5,863 nucleotides of DNA from positions 1 through 5,863 of the forward strand of contig DAIRGS010000403.1 in NCBI GenBank assembly GCA_036794395.1, in the 5' to 3' direction. Numbering within the stretch: position 1 is the first letter of the stretch; the number at the start of each line of letters is the position of its first letter. Below are positions 1-5,816 of the stretch, piece after piece. The notes below the pieces were generated by a model that worked only from the letters and a program-made list of their open reading frames with translations, searched no databases and was not told the DNA's origin. The position numbers and the translations under genes are program-made. The stretch comes from DASXMX01 sp036794395. GTDB taxonomy: Bacteria; Planctomycetota; Phycisphaerae; Tepidisphaerales; Tepidisphaeraceae.

Positions 1-53
1 GGAGACAGGGAGACAGGGAGACAGGGAGACAGGGAGACAGGGAGACAGGGAGA
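1..53. repeat. 8-bp tandem repeat (GGAGACAG)n, 6.6 copies
   Basis: Six exact copies of GGAGACAG plus a partial GGAGA run from the first base of the window, so the array may extend further left. All copies are identical, which suggests recent expansion or slippage. The repeat places GGG at 8-10, 16-18, 24-26, 32-34, 40-42 and 48-50, separated by five-base AGACA loops. It therefore fits the general G-quadruplex pattern on the plus strand. An 8-bp unit would shift frame with each copy, so it is unlikely to be a stable protein repeat. It lies beyond the 3' end of the minus-strand DUF421 gene. What lies to the left is not visible. Confidence 0.95.
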
Positions 54-57
54 ATCG

Positions 58-90
58 AAGGCACGAAGGGATTAGGTCCTTTCGTGCCTT
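58..90 (-). terminator. Hairpin, likely transcription terminator of the DUF421 gene
   Basis: The arms 58-70 (AAGGCACGAAGGG) and 78-90 (CCTTTCGTGCCTT) pair over 13 bp with a single G-T wobble, around the 7-base loop 71-77. The hairpin starts two bases past the stop codon of the minus-strand gene at 93-95, the usual place for an intrinsic terminator. In the minus direction the trailing sequence (CGATTCTCCC) is not a good U-tract. In the plus direction it is followed by TGCTATTTTC, so it could also stop transcription arriving from the left, or act on both strands. The structure is clear; the terminator role is inferred. Confidence 0.7.
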
Positions 91-92
91 TG

Positions 93-686
93 CTATTTTC
101 CGCCCAGTTCGGCGGCTCTTGCGGATTTGATTGCGGCGAGCTCTTCGCCCATTTTGTTCAGGAGGGTGATGATTTCATCGTGTCGGATGGAATCGGTGCC
201 GGGCTTCCTTTCGATGAAGGTGAGTGTTCCGGTCGGTTCGAGGACGCAGTAATCGACTGCTTTGAGGGACATGATGCCCTGCTTATGAGCCGCGGCCAGG
301 AGCTCGGCTTTTGAGATCAGTTCGCGATCGAGATGGTCTTTCTGAATGACGCCGTTTTTGATCAGCACATCCCCGCGCCCGGCCAACAGGCGTTGAAGCC
401 GCCGGTTGCTTCGCGCCATTCGAACGACTGCATAATTGATTGCGATCAACGAGCCCGCCCCAATGATTCCGCCCAGGACGGTGTTGTCATCGCCGATGAT
501 CGCGTTTTGAACCGTGTTCGACAGGGTCATCAGTACGATGAAATCGAAGGGGTTCAATTGTGCCAGTTCCCGTTTTCCCGCCAGGCGCAGGCCGATCAGG
601 AGGAAGAAATAAACGATCACCGGGCGGAGTATCTTTTCAACGAGGGGGATCGTCAGGGAAAACATATCGTGCCACATGGTGTGCAT
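93..686 (-). CDS. DUF421 (YetF-like) membrane protein
   Basis: A 197-residue protein with the layout of the DUF421/YetF family: an N-terminal membrane part followed by a small soluble domain. Hydrophobic segments lie at about 19-35, 45-64 and 70-90. The family signature is visible at 37-67, with GKRELAQLNPFDF and then TLSNTVQNAIIGDD. The soluble part (about 100-160) contains VLIKNGVI, LISKAELLAAAHKQGI and VDYCVLEPTGTLTFIE, matching the usual YetF C-terminal domain. Length is normal. The ATG start at 686 is supported by AGAGGA at 693-698, six bases upstream. Proteins of this family are inner-membrane proteins; YetF-type members have been linked to spore or stress membranes in Bacillus, but no biochemical function can be assigned here. 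It is a single gene ending at a hairpin and is divergent from the serine hydrolase gene. Family assignment is confident, function unknown. Confidence 0.93.
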   Translation of the reverse strand: MHTMWHDMFSLTIPLVEKILRPVIVYFFLLIGLRLAGKRELAQLNPFDFIVLMTLSNTVQNAIIGDDNTVLGGIIGAGSLIAINYAVVRMARSNRRLQRLLAGRGDVLIKNGVIQKDHLDRELISKAELLAAAHKQGIMSLKAVDYCVLEPTGTLTFIERKPGTDSIRHDEIITLLNKMGEELAAIKSARAAELGGK

Positions 687-971
687 AAGGAATCCTCTTA
701 ATCAATGGGTTACCGTGTATCCGGAATGCGCGTGTTTTTTATCGCTTCATATCAATTGAAACTGTTGAAAGCTTCCGTTGGCGGCGGTGGAGGTCAAGCT
801 TAATCGGTATGATCCAGCCGGAATGACAGGAGCTTCATGAGCGATGCAGCGGGCTGTCGAGAGCCTCCGCGACGGCGCAATCGCTTTTCAACAAACAATC
901 TTGGAAGTGGCGTGTAATTCTCTTTGAAGAGCCCGGTTCGCAGAAACCTTCACCTGAAAGGAAACCCAAGC
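687..971. other. Divergent intergenic spacer
   Basis: This 285-bp spacer separates the DUF421 gene from the serine hydrolase gene and must contain divergent promoters. The part near 731-770 is AT-rich, with two TTGAAA hexamers at 756-761 and 765-770, but neither has a good -10 box at proper spacing. A TATGAT at 808-813 is -10-like on the plus strand but lacks a clear -35. I therefore do not call a promoter. The spacer also holds a 26-codon ORF with a ribosome binding site and a possible folded structure at 841-888; these are treated as findings. No RNA gene is recognised. Confidence 0.6.
958..962 (+). promoter_or_regulatory. Ribosome binding site fixing the serine hydrolase start
   Basis: AAGGA (within GAAAGGAAA) lies nine bases before the ATG at 972. 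The in-frame ATG at 924 has no comparable site and would place 16 charged or polar residues ahead of a clear signal peptide. The 972 start is therefore preferred. Confidence 0.75.
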
Positions 972-2135
972 ATGAGCGGCAAGCTCCCACACGTCGCGCT
1001 GGGTCTGGTGTTGCTCGTTTTGAGCGCATCGGCCTACGGCGCTGAAGGCGAAGCGCCGGCCAGTCCCGAAGTGACGGCAGCCATGCAGTCTTACTTCGAT
1101 CAGTACAAGCTGGCAGGGATCATCGGGATCATCGCCGACAAAGAGGGGAAGGTTCACTACAAGAACCTGCTGGGCTACGCGGATGTCGAGGCGAAGAAAT
1201 CGATCAGCGAAGACAATGTCTTCTGGGTGGCGTCGATGTCGAAAATGTTTGTCGGCGCTTCCATCATGATGCTGGTGGACGAGGGCAAGGTCAGCCTGGA
1301 CGATCCCGTCACCAAATTCATCCCGCAATTGAGTAAATGGATGGTTGCTGAAGAAAAAGACTCATCGCATGTCCTGCTTAAACCGATGGTTCGCCCGGTG
1401 ACGATCCGGCATGTGCTTAGTCACACAAGTGGCCTGGCGGGCACATCTGAGTTGCAGCAGGTGACGGGGGCGGACAGCACACCGCTGAAAGCCCGTGCGC
1501 TGAGTTCTGTGACCGGGCCGCTCCAGTGGCAGCCGGGCGAGAAGTACCAGTACGGCAATCAGGGCATGAACGTCGCGGCTCGCGTCGTCGAGATCGTCAG
1601 CGGCATGAGGTATGAGGCGTTTCTGCAAAAGCGGTTCTTCGATCCGCTGGGCATGACAGAGACCACTTTCTGGCCGAGCGACTCGCAGATCGCCCGGCTC
1701 GCGGGCGCCTACGGCCCGAACAAGGCCAAGAACGGTTACGCGCGAGGCGGTGTCGGCTTCCTGACCAAGCCGTTCAGCGATCGGGTACATCGTTTTCCCG
1801 AAGCCGCGGGCGGCCTGTTCTCCACCACGCACGATATTTTCCGCTATGGCCTGATGCTGGCCAATGACGGAGAATTGGAGGGCAAGCGTTACCTCTCGCA
1901 CGCGGCGATGGACGAACTGCGAAAAGAACAGACTGGCAAGACCCACGTCAATTACAGCCTGGGCTATCATCTGCGCAATGGGATGTTCGGCCACGACGGG
2001 GCCTATGGCACCGATTTGTCAGTCAATCCCAAGACGGGCATGGTGGCCGTTTTCATGGTGCAATGCACCAGCGGCGACCAGTGGGCCGCCCGCGATTTGT
2101 TTCTCAAGACAGCCACACAAGTGTTTCAAAAGTGA
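972..2135 (+). CDS. Secreted beta-lactamase-family serine hydrolase
   Basis: A 387-residue protein of the class C beta-lactamase/penicillin-binding-protein-like family (Pfam Beta-lactamase type). Residues 1-24 form a signal peptide: a Lys near the start, the hydrophobic run VALGLVLLVLSASA, and a likely cleavage near AYG-A at 23/24. The mature enzyme should thus be exported. Catalytic motifs are present: SMSK at 88-91 (nucleophile Ser88, Lys91), YGN at 194-196 (the Tyr-x-Asn motif) and HDG at 341-343 (the third, KTG-equivalent motif). Other family marks are LSHTSGL at 149-155, DPLGM at 224-228 and GGLFST at 280-285. The family includes esterases, D-amino peptidases, DD-peptidases and a few true beta-lactamases, so the substrate cannot be read from sequence and antibiotic resistance should not be assumed. 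The gene stands alone, convergent with ilvD, with a long palindrome just downstream. A longer reading from 924 is possible but less likely. Confidence 0.92.
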   Translation: MSGKLPHVALGLVLLVLSASAYGAEGEAPASPEVTAAMQSYFDQYKLAGIIGIIADKEGKVHYKNLLGYADVEAKKSISEDNVFWVASMSKMFVGASIMMLVDEGKVSLDDPVTKFIPQLSKWMVAEEKDSSHVLLKPMVRPVTIRHVLSHTSGLAGTSELQQVTGADSTPLKARALSSVTGPLQWQPGEKYQYGNQGMNVAARVVEIVSGMRYEAFLQKRFFDPLGMTETTFWPSDSQIARLAGAYGPNKAKNGYARGGVGFLTKPFSDRVHRFPEAAGGLFSTTHDIFRYGLMLANDGELEGKRYLSHAAMDELRKEQTGKTHVNYSLGYHLRNGMFGHDGAYGTDLSVNPKTGMVAVFMVQCTSGDQWAARDLFLKTATQVFQK

Positions 2136-2229
2136 ACGGGCGACCTGCGTGGCACCCATGGAGTGTGCGGCTGTGCTGAACGTCCGACCGCGAGGTGGTG
2201 GGTGTATGAACATTGAATGCGGGAAACCC

Positions 2230-2284
2230 GATCGAAACGGGGACGCAGCTAGTTTCAAAAACTAGCTGCGTCCCCGTTTCGGTC
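2230..2284. repeat. Long near-perfect palindrome, REP-like; possible bidirectional terminator
   Basis: Arms 2233-2255 and 2259-2281 are exact reverse complements over 23 bp around a CAA loop. Pairing extends three more bases outward (2230-2232 with 2282-2284) with one G-T wobble. The arm contains GGGGACGCAGCTAGTTT; the AAACT/AGTTT bases next to the loop make the centre AT-rich. It sits between two convergent genes, 94 bp after the serine hydrolase stop and 21 bp after the ilvD stop, so it could stop transcription from both sides. The length, perfection and GGGGACGC head resemble dispersed REP elements mobilised by REP-associated tyrosine transposases. That family link is from memory and unverified; no transposase gene is in the window. 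Confidence 0.85.
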
Positions 2285-2304
2285 TTGTTCGTGTCGCAGG
2301 TGGC

Positions 2305-4041
2305 TTACTCATCCGTCACACACCCCTCAGAAGCGCTCTTCACATTCTTGATGTACTTGAACAACGTTCCCCGGCTCGCTTTGAACGGCGGTTTTTTCCA
2401 GTCGGCCCGCCGCCGGCCCAATTCCGAATGGTCAACATTCATGTTGATCTCGTTTTTCACCGCATCGATCGTGATCATGTCTCCCGATTTAACGACGGCA
2501 ATCGGCCCGCCGTCGATCGCCTCCGGGGTCACATGGCCGACGATGAAGCCGTGCGACCCGCCGGAGAATCGTCCATCGGTGATCAGCGCGACATCATTCA
2601 AGAATCCCGCGCCTGCCAACGCGGAAGTCGGCGTCAGCATCTCAGGCATGCCCGGCCCGCCCTTTGGGCCTTCATAGCGGATGACGATCACATCGCCCTT
2701 GGCGATCTGGCCTTTTTCCAGGCCGTGGAGCATGTCTTCTTCGGAATCGAAGACGCGGGCGGGGCCGGTGAATATTTCGCCTTCTTTGCCGGTGATTTTG
2801 GCGACGCAGCCGTCGGGGGCGAGGTTGCCGCGGAGAATTCGGATGTGACCAGTGGGTTTGATGGGCTGATCGAGGGGATGCACGATGTTTTGTTGGCCGG
2901 CGCCTTTTCCGTAGGGCGGCAGCTTGGGCAGCTCGGCCAGGTTCTGTGCGATTGTTTTGCCGGTCACGGTCATTTGGGACCCATCGATCATTCCGGCATC
3001 GAGCAGCAGCCGCATCACGGCCGGCGTGCCGCCGATCTTGTGTAGGTCTTCCATGACGTATTTGCCGGAGGGGCGGAAATCGCTGAGCAGAGGGGTTTCG
3101 TCGGAGACTTTCTGCCAGTCATCCAGTGTCAGATCGATGTTGAACGCCCGCGCCATTGCAATCGAGTGGAGCACCGCATTGGTCGATCCCCCCAGCACGA
3201 TTGTCAGCCGCATTGCGTTGATGAAACTTTGGCGGGTGACAATGTCGGATGGCTTAAGATCCAGCTCAAGCAACCGTCGCACGGCCGCTCCGGCCCGACG
3301 GCACTCGTCGAGTTTTTCCGGATCATCAGCCGGGGTGCATGAAGAGTAGGGCAGTGACAACCCCATGCATTCGATGAACGATGACATTGTGTTGGCGGTG
3401 TACATTCCGCCGCACGCGCCTGCGCCGGGGCAGGATTTTGCGACAATGGTTTTTCGCTCGGCTTCGGTGATGGTTCCCGCCAGCGCCTGGCCATACGATT
3501 GAAACGCCGACACGACATCCAGTTTTTCTTCCGTCCCGCGGATGGCCGCACATCCCGCCCGAATCGTCCCGCCATACACCATTAACGTCGGCCGATTCAG
3601 CCGGCCCATCGCCATCACGCAGCCCGGCATGTTCTTGTCACATCCTGGAATCGTCACCAGCGCATCATACCACTGTGCCCCCATGATCGTCTCGATCGAG
3701 TCGGCGATGAGATCGCGCGACTGAAGCGAGTAGCTCATTCCATCGGTGCCCATGGAGATGCCATCGCTGACGCCGATCGTGTTGAAGCGCATTCCGACAC
3801 AGCCGGCTTCTGAGACGCCCTCTTTCACGTAGTCGCCCAGCTTGGCCAGGTGCATGTTGCATGGGTTGCCTTCGTACCACACGCTGCCAATCCCCACCTG
3901 CGGCTTGTTGAGGTCGTCGGGGGTCAAGCCGGTCGCAAGGAGCATCGCCTGCGAGGCGCCCTGGCTGGCGGGCTGGGTGATGCGGGAGGAATACGGGTTT
4001 AAAACACGGCTCGCAGTCTCTTTCACTTGGGCAGCGGTCAC
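2305..4041 (-). CDS. ilvD: Dihydroxy-acid dehydratase (EC 4.2.1.9)
   Basis: IlvD removes water from 2,3-dihydroxy-isovalerate and 2,3-dihydroxy-3-methylvalerate to give the keto acids that precede valine (and leucine) and isoleucine; it is a cytosolic iron-sulfur enzyme. At 578 residues from the GTG start it is full length. The cluster and metal region is visible: GNPCNMH (Cys61), GCDKNMPGC (Cys134, with Asp135 and Lys136, the lysine that is carbamylated in family structures) and PGAGACGGMYTANTMSS (Cys210). Also seen are GGSTNAVLH at 284-292 and, near the C-terminus, DGRFSGGSHGF with the catalytic-type Ser493. This three-cysteine spacing and length fit the short [2Fe-2S]-type dehydratases rather than the longer Escherichia coli form, although related sugar-acid dehydratases share the motifs. 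The GTG at 4041 has AGGAG six bases upstream. An in-frame TTG at 4104 would add 21 residues and has no such site. No other ilv or leu gene is adjacent. Confidence 0.97.
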   Translation of the reverse strand: MTAAQVKETASRVLNPYSSRITQPASQGASQAMLLATGLTPDDLNKPQVGIGSVWYEGNPCNMHLAKLGDYVKEGVSEAGCVGMRFNTIGVSDGISMGTDGMSYSLQSRDLIADSIETIMGAQWYDALVTIPGCDKNMPGCVMAMGRLNRPTLMVYGGTIRAGCAAIRGTEEKLDVVSAFQSYGQALAGTITEAERKTIVAKSCPGAGACGGMYTANTMSSFIECMGLSLPYSSCTPADDPEKLDECRRAGAAVRRLLELDLKPSDIVTRQSFINAMRLTIVLGGSTNAVLHSIAMARAFNIDLTLDDWQKVSDETPLLSDFRPSGKYVMEDLHKIGGTPAVMRLLLDAGMIDGSQMTVTGKTIAQNLAELPKLPPYGKGAGQQNIVHPLDQPIKPTGHIRILRGNLAPDGCVAKITGKEGEIFTGPARVFDSEEDMLHGLEKGQIAKGDVIVIRYEGPKGGPGMPEMLTPTSALAGAGFLNDVALITDGRFSGGSHGFIVGHVTPEAIDGGPIAVVKSGDMITIDAVKNEINMNVDHSELGRRRADWKKPPFKASRGTLFKYIKNVKSASEGCVTDE

Positions 4042-4047
4042 AATCAG

Positions 4048-4052
4048 CTCCT
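4048..4052 (-). promoter_or_regulatory. Ribosome binding site fixing the ilvD GTG start
   Basis: On the minus strand AGGAG precedes the GTG at 4041 by six bases (CTGATT), a textbook arrangement. This decides the start against the upstream in-frame TTG at 4104, and the resulting N-terminus (VTAAQVKETASRVLNPYSS) is a normal one for the family. Confidence 0.85.
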
Positions 4053-4129
4053 GTTCTCTTTTGGATGAGCATGTAAGGGTATGCGAGTGAACGGCCGACT
4101 CCAAGCCGGCAAATTTCCGCAGATTTTGA

Positions 4130-4157
4130 TTGACTCCAAGGTCATCAACTCTAGAAT
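4130..4157 (+). promoter_or_regulatory. Sigma70-type promoter of the membrane protein/regulator operon
   Basis: TTGACT at 4130-4135 and TAGAAT at 4152-4157 each match the consensus hexamers at five of six positions and are separated by 16 bp. Transcription would begin at about 4163-4166, giving a leader of roughly 85 bases before the ATG at 4250. This is the best promoter in the window. It lies upstream of the ilvD start too, but points away from ilvD. Confidence 0.7.
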
Positions 4158-4170
4158 GTAGAGAACTCTA
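4149..4170. promoter_or_regulatory. Candidate operator: alternating CTCTA/TAGAG repeats over the -10 box and start site
   Basis: CTCTA (4149-4153), five bases, TAGAG (4159-4163), two bases, CTCTA (4166-4170). The first and second copies form one inverted repeat enclosing the -10 hexamer. The second and third form another (TAGAG-AA-CTCTA) at the presumed start site. ACTCTA also recurs directly at 4148-4153 and 4165-4170, 17 bp apart. Short inverted repeats in this position are typical repressor sites for dimeric winged-helix proteins, and this operon encodes one, so autoregulation is a reasonable inference. Binding is not shown by sequence alone. Confidence 0.55.
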
Positions 4171-4249
4171 TTTCGGACTGTCTTGCGACCTGTTGATGCG
4201 TTGGCGATCAGAATCGCCCGAACTCAAATCGATTGACCAGGAGCAACCC

Positions 4250-4801
4250 ATGAGCGAAGTTCAACAAATCCGCGAAGACCTGCAATTCGTCCGCAACGCC
4301 GTGGCCCGCCGCGAGCGCACCGACACCCGCGCTCCACTTATCCTTTATCTCTGGGCCGCGTACATCGTCATTGGCTACACCCTGATGGACTTCCGCATTC
4401 AATATGCCGGCCTCTTTTTCGGGATCGGCGGGATGGTTGGCGGAATTCTCAGTTGGATCATCGGCCGCAGCTATTCGCGGAGCTCGGGCGAGATCGATCG
4501 CGCCTCGGCTTTCAAAGCGACCCTGCACTTTGGCGGCGGCATCATGATCGCATGTTTCTTCACCATAATGCTGACCATGCAGATCGAAACCTTGCGCGGC
4601 ACCCGCGGTTCCCAGGTCTTCGTCGTCATGATCGGTCTGGTGTATTTCCTCTGGGGCGTTCATTACCAACGCTATTTTATTTTCCTCGGCCTGGTTGTGA
4701 TGGCAGGGGGGGGTGTTGGTCGCACTCATTCCGCATATGGGCTGGACAATTCTCGGCGCTGTGATCGCCCTCGGCCTGATTCTTCCGACATTAGTTCCTA
4801 A
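4250..4801 (+). CDS. Multi-pass membrane protein, frame broken near its 3' end
   Basis: Read as given, this encodes 183 residues; I do not recognise a named family. A short charged, probably helical N-terminus (MSEVQQIREDLQFVRNAVAR) is followed by hydrophobic segments at about 29-46, 53-71, 94-110, 122-138 and 142-154. The ATG at 4250 has AGGAG at 4239-4243, six bases upstream, and follows a good promoter; the in-frame extension back to 4130 would start inside the -35 box and is rejected. The last 28 or so residues (from about VGRTHSAYG) turn abruptly polar and rich in Arg, Ser, Asp and Pro, as expected after a frameshift. The change occurs at a G8 run. In the next frame a hydrophobic helix continues and ends exactly at the following gene, so the intact product would be about 201 residues. 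It is first in an operon with a winged-helix regulator and may work with it, for example as a regulated target or a partner. Confidence 0.8.
   Translation: MSEVQQIREDLQFVRNAVARRERTDTRAPLILYLWAAYIVIGYTLMDFRIQYAGLFFGIGGMVGGILSWIIGRSYSRSSGEIDRASAFKATLHFGGGIMIACFFTIMLTMQIETLRGTRGSQVFVVMIGLVYFLWGVHYQRYFIFLGLVVMAGGGVGRTHSAYGLDNSRRCDRPRPDSSDISS
4706..4713 (+). other. G8 homopolymer at the frame break
   Basis: Eight consecutive G's follow GCA in the membrane protein gene. Frame 0 reads GCA GGG GGG GGT and continues into a polar tail. Removing one G, or skipping one base, gives GCA GGG GGG GTG TTG GTC and restores the hydrophobic frame. Tracts of this kind are prone to sequencing indels, replication slippage and polymerase slippage; the sequence alone cannot tell these apart. 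Confidence 0.9.
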
Positions 4802-4856
4802 TCGGCATGCACTATCCCAGACCACGCTTCCATCGGCGGACAAGGGGCCAGCTTAA
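4714..4856 (+). pseudogene. Out-of-frame C-terminal part of the membrane protein
   Basis: In the +1 frame relative to the upstream gene, starting with the GTG whose G is the last base of the G8 run, the sequence reads VLVALIPHMGWTILGAV followed by a hydrophobic continuation to LPTLVPN. This is a clear transmembrane helix. A short polar tail ending DKGPA follows, then TAA at 4854-4856. That stop overlaps the ATG of the regulator gene as TAATG, the usual form of translationally coupled genes. There is no separate start or ribosome binding site, so this is the missing end of the gene above and not an independent gene. Confidence 0.8.
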
Positions 4857-5188
4857 TGCGACGCGATTCCGCCGATTTCAATCCTCAGCCGCCCCCGGCC
4901 CTCGGCCATCTCGATCCGCTCCTCCAGCATCGCAGCCGGCTGGGCGCGCTGGCGCTGCTCGCCGGCGCTGACGCCCTCACATTCGCCCGTCTCAAAGTAT
5001 TGCTCGAAGAAACCGACGGCAACCTCGGCGCGCAACTGCGGAAACTTGAAGATGCGGGGTATGTCACTGCCAAAAAAGAATTCATCAATCGAAAGCCAAC
5101 GACGTGGTATTCGCTAACCCCTAACGGCCGCAAGGCAATGAAGATTCACCTTAAAGCAGTCGAGGCTTTGCTGAAGTCGACCGACTGA
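4856..5188 (+). CDS. Small winged-helix transcriptional regulator (HTH_34/MarR-like)
   Basis: A 110-residue protein consisting almost only of one winged helix-turn-helix domain of the HTH_34 type (PF13601-like). LGHLDPLLQHRSRLGALALLA (16-36) is the first helix region. FARLKVLLEETDGNLGAQLRKLEDAGYV (about 43-70) spans the helix-turn-helix, with the TDGNLGAQLRKLE recognition helix. KKEFINRKPTTWYSLTPNGRKAM (73-95) is the wing and following helix. There is no separate ligand-binding domain. Proteins like this usually bind DNA as dimers and often repress their own operon. The ATG overlaps the stop of the frame-corrected membrane protein (TAATG), and AAGGGG at 4842-4847 is eight bases upstream. The operon promoter carries inverted repeats that could be its site. 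The effector, if any, is unknown. The fold is confident; role and targets are inferred. Confidence 0.9.
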   Translation: MRRDSADFNPQPPPALGHLDPLLQHRSRLGALALLAGADALTFARLKVLLEETDGNLGAQLRKLEDAGYVTAKKEFINRKPTTWYSLTPNGRKAMKIHLKAVEALLKSTD

Positions 5189-5210
5189 TTAAAATGGCGA
5201 ATGGTATTCA

Positions 5211-5759
5211 CTAAACGAAAAAGTCACTGACCCGGCAGGAAAAGCCAGGGAGCAATTCGTTTTCGTTAAGTGTGCTATTGGCGTTCAACTCGGATGAAGA
5301 GTCCTGGCGATGGACGCGAACCGTTTTCGTCGGTGGATACACCACCCAGACCACCTTCACGCCTGCGCTCAAGTAGAGGGCTACCTTTTCCTCAACGTCG
5401 TATGCCAGGTCGCCGGGTGAAACGACCTCGACGGCAAGATCGGGCGCAATTCGACAATGGCCCTTTGGCAATCGACCGCCTTCGAATCGCTCTGCGCGGA
5501 TGAAGCTCACATCCGGTTTGCGTACGTCTTTGGGTGCATCGGCGCACTGATAGCTGGCATCCGCTCCGAATAAGTGCCCGATCCGGCGGTCATCAATGAA
5601 CTGACCGATGAGAAACGCGATTTGAATTGCGATTTCGCTCGATTCCATGCACGAATGCCGCTCAACCAACCTGCCGTCCACCAGTTCGTAGCCTACCGCA
5701 TCTGGGAGAATCAAAAACTCTTCCGGCGTCATTCGAATTGTTGGCATCGTAAAGCTCAT
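5211..5759 (-). CDS. Uma2 family (DUF820) PD-(D/E)xK nuclease-like protein
   Basis: A 182-residue protein of normal length for the Uma2/DUF820 family, which has the restriction-endonuclease fold. Family marks run in order: MTPEEFLILPD (10-20), YELVDGRLVE (24-33, with Glu25), RKPDVSFI (80-87, with Asp83), PDLAVEVVSP (106-115, with Glu111) and DVEEKVALYLSAGVKVVWVVYP (121-142, with Lys125). Asp83, Glu111 and Lys125 are candidates for the metal-binding and catalytic set, so the nuclease core looks intact. Biological roles of the family are largely unsettled; members occur as many scattered copies in Cyanobacteria, Planctomycetota and Chloroflexota. The ATG at 5759 has AGGTG (5768-5772) eight bases upstream. 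It is convergent with the winged-helix gene, 22 bp between stops, with no evident terminator. No methyltransferase or toxin-antitoxin partner is visible in this window. Confidence 0.92.
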   Translation of the reverse strand: MSFTMPTIRMTPEEFLILPDAVGYELVDGRLVERHSCMESSEIAIQIAFLIGQFIDDRRIGHLFGADASYQCADAPKDVRKPDVSFIRAERFEGGRLPKGHCRIAPDLAVEVVSPGDLAYDVEEKVALYLSAGVKVVWVVYPPTKTVRVHRQDSSSELNANSTLNENELLPGFSCRVSDFFV

Positions 5760-5816
5760 GTCTCGTTCACCTGGTGCCCAACTATTCCTTGGGAAGGGAA
5801 TCCAAAGCCAAAACCA

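Noticed and set aside
1..53. CRISPR array
   Set aside because: The 8-bp units are directly adjacent, with no unique spacers; it is a simple tandem repeat.
84..701. Plus-strand ORFs (84-314 and 333-701) opposite the DUF421 gene
   Set aside because: The minus-strand frame carries the DUF421 signature throughout; the plus-strand frames show no recognisable protein.
924..971. N-terminal extension of the serine hydrolase from the ATG at 924
   Set aside because: It would put 16 mostly polar residues before a clear signal peptide, and the ribosome binding site at 958-962 lies inside this stretch, serving the ATG at 972.
1362..1994. 210-codon minus-strand ORF opposite the serine hydrolase
   Set aside because: It is antisense to a gene with full catalytic motifs, and its translation is rich in Arg, His and Ala with no recognisable domain: a shadow frame of GC-rich coding sequence.
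972..2135. Antibiotic-resistance beta-lactamase
   Set aside because: The SxxK, YxN and HDG motifs are shared by esterases and peptidases of the family, and nothing in the sequence or context points to beta-lactam hydrolysis.
2428..3045. 205-codon plus-strand ORF opposite ilvD
   Set aside because: It is fully antisense to conserved IlvD sequence; its composition is that of a mirror frame and no family is recognised.
4042..4129. Promoter for ilvD on the minus strand
   Set aside because: The best pair (TTGGAG, 17 bp, TACCCT) matches the consensus poorly, so I do not call it although a promoter must be in or near this region.
4208..4843. 211-codon minus-strand ORF opposite the membrane protein
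   Set aside because: The opposite strand has promoter, ribosome binding site and transmembrane helices; this frame is rich in His, Asp and Ala and shows no domain.
5189..5210. Terminator between the convergent regulator and Uma2 genes
   Set aside because: Only a 4-bp GAAT/ATTC pairing is visible in the 22-bp gap, too weak to call.
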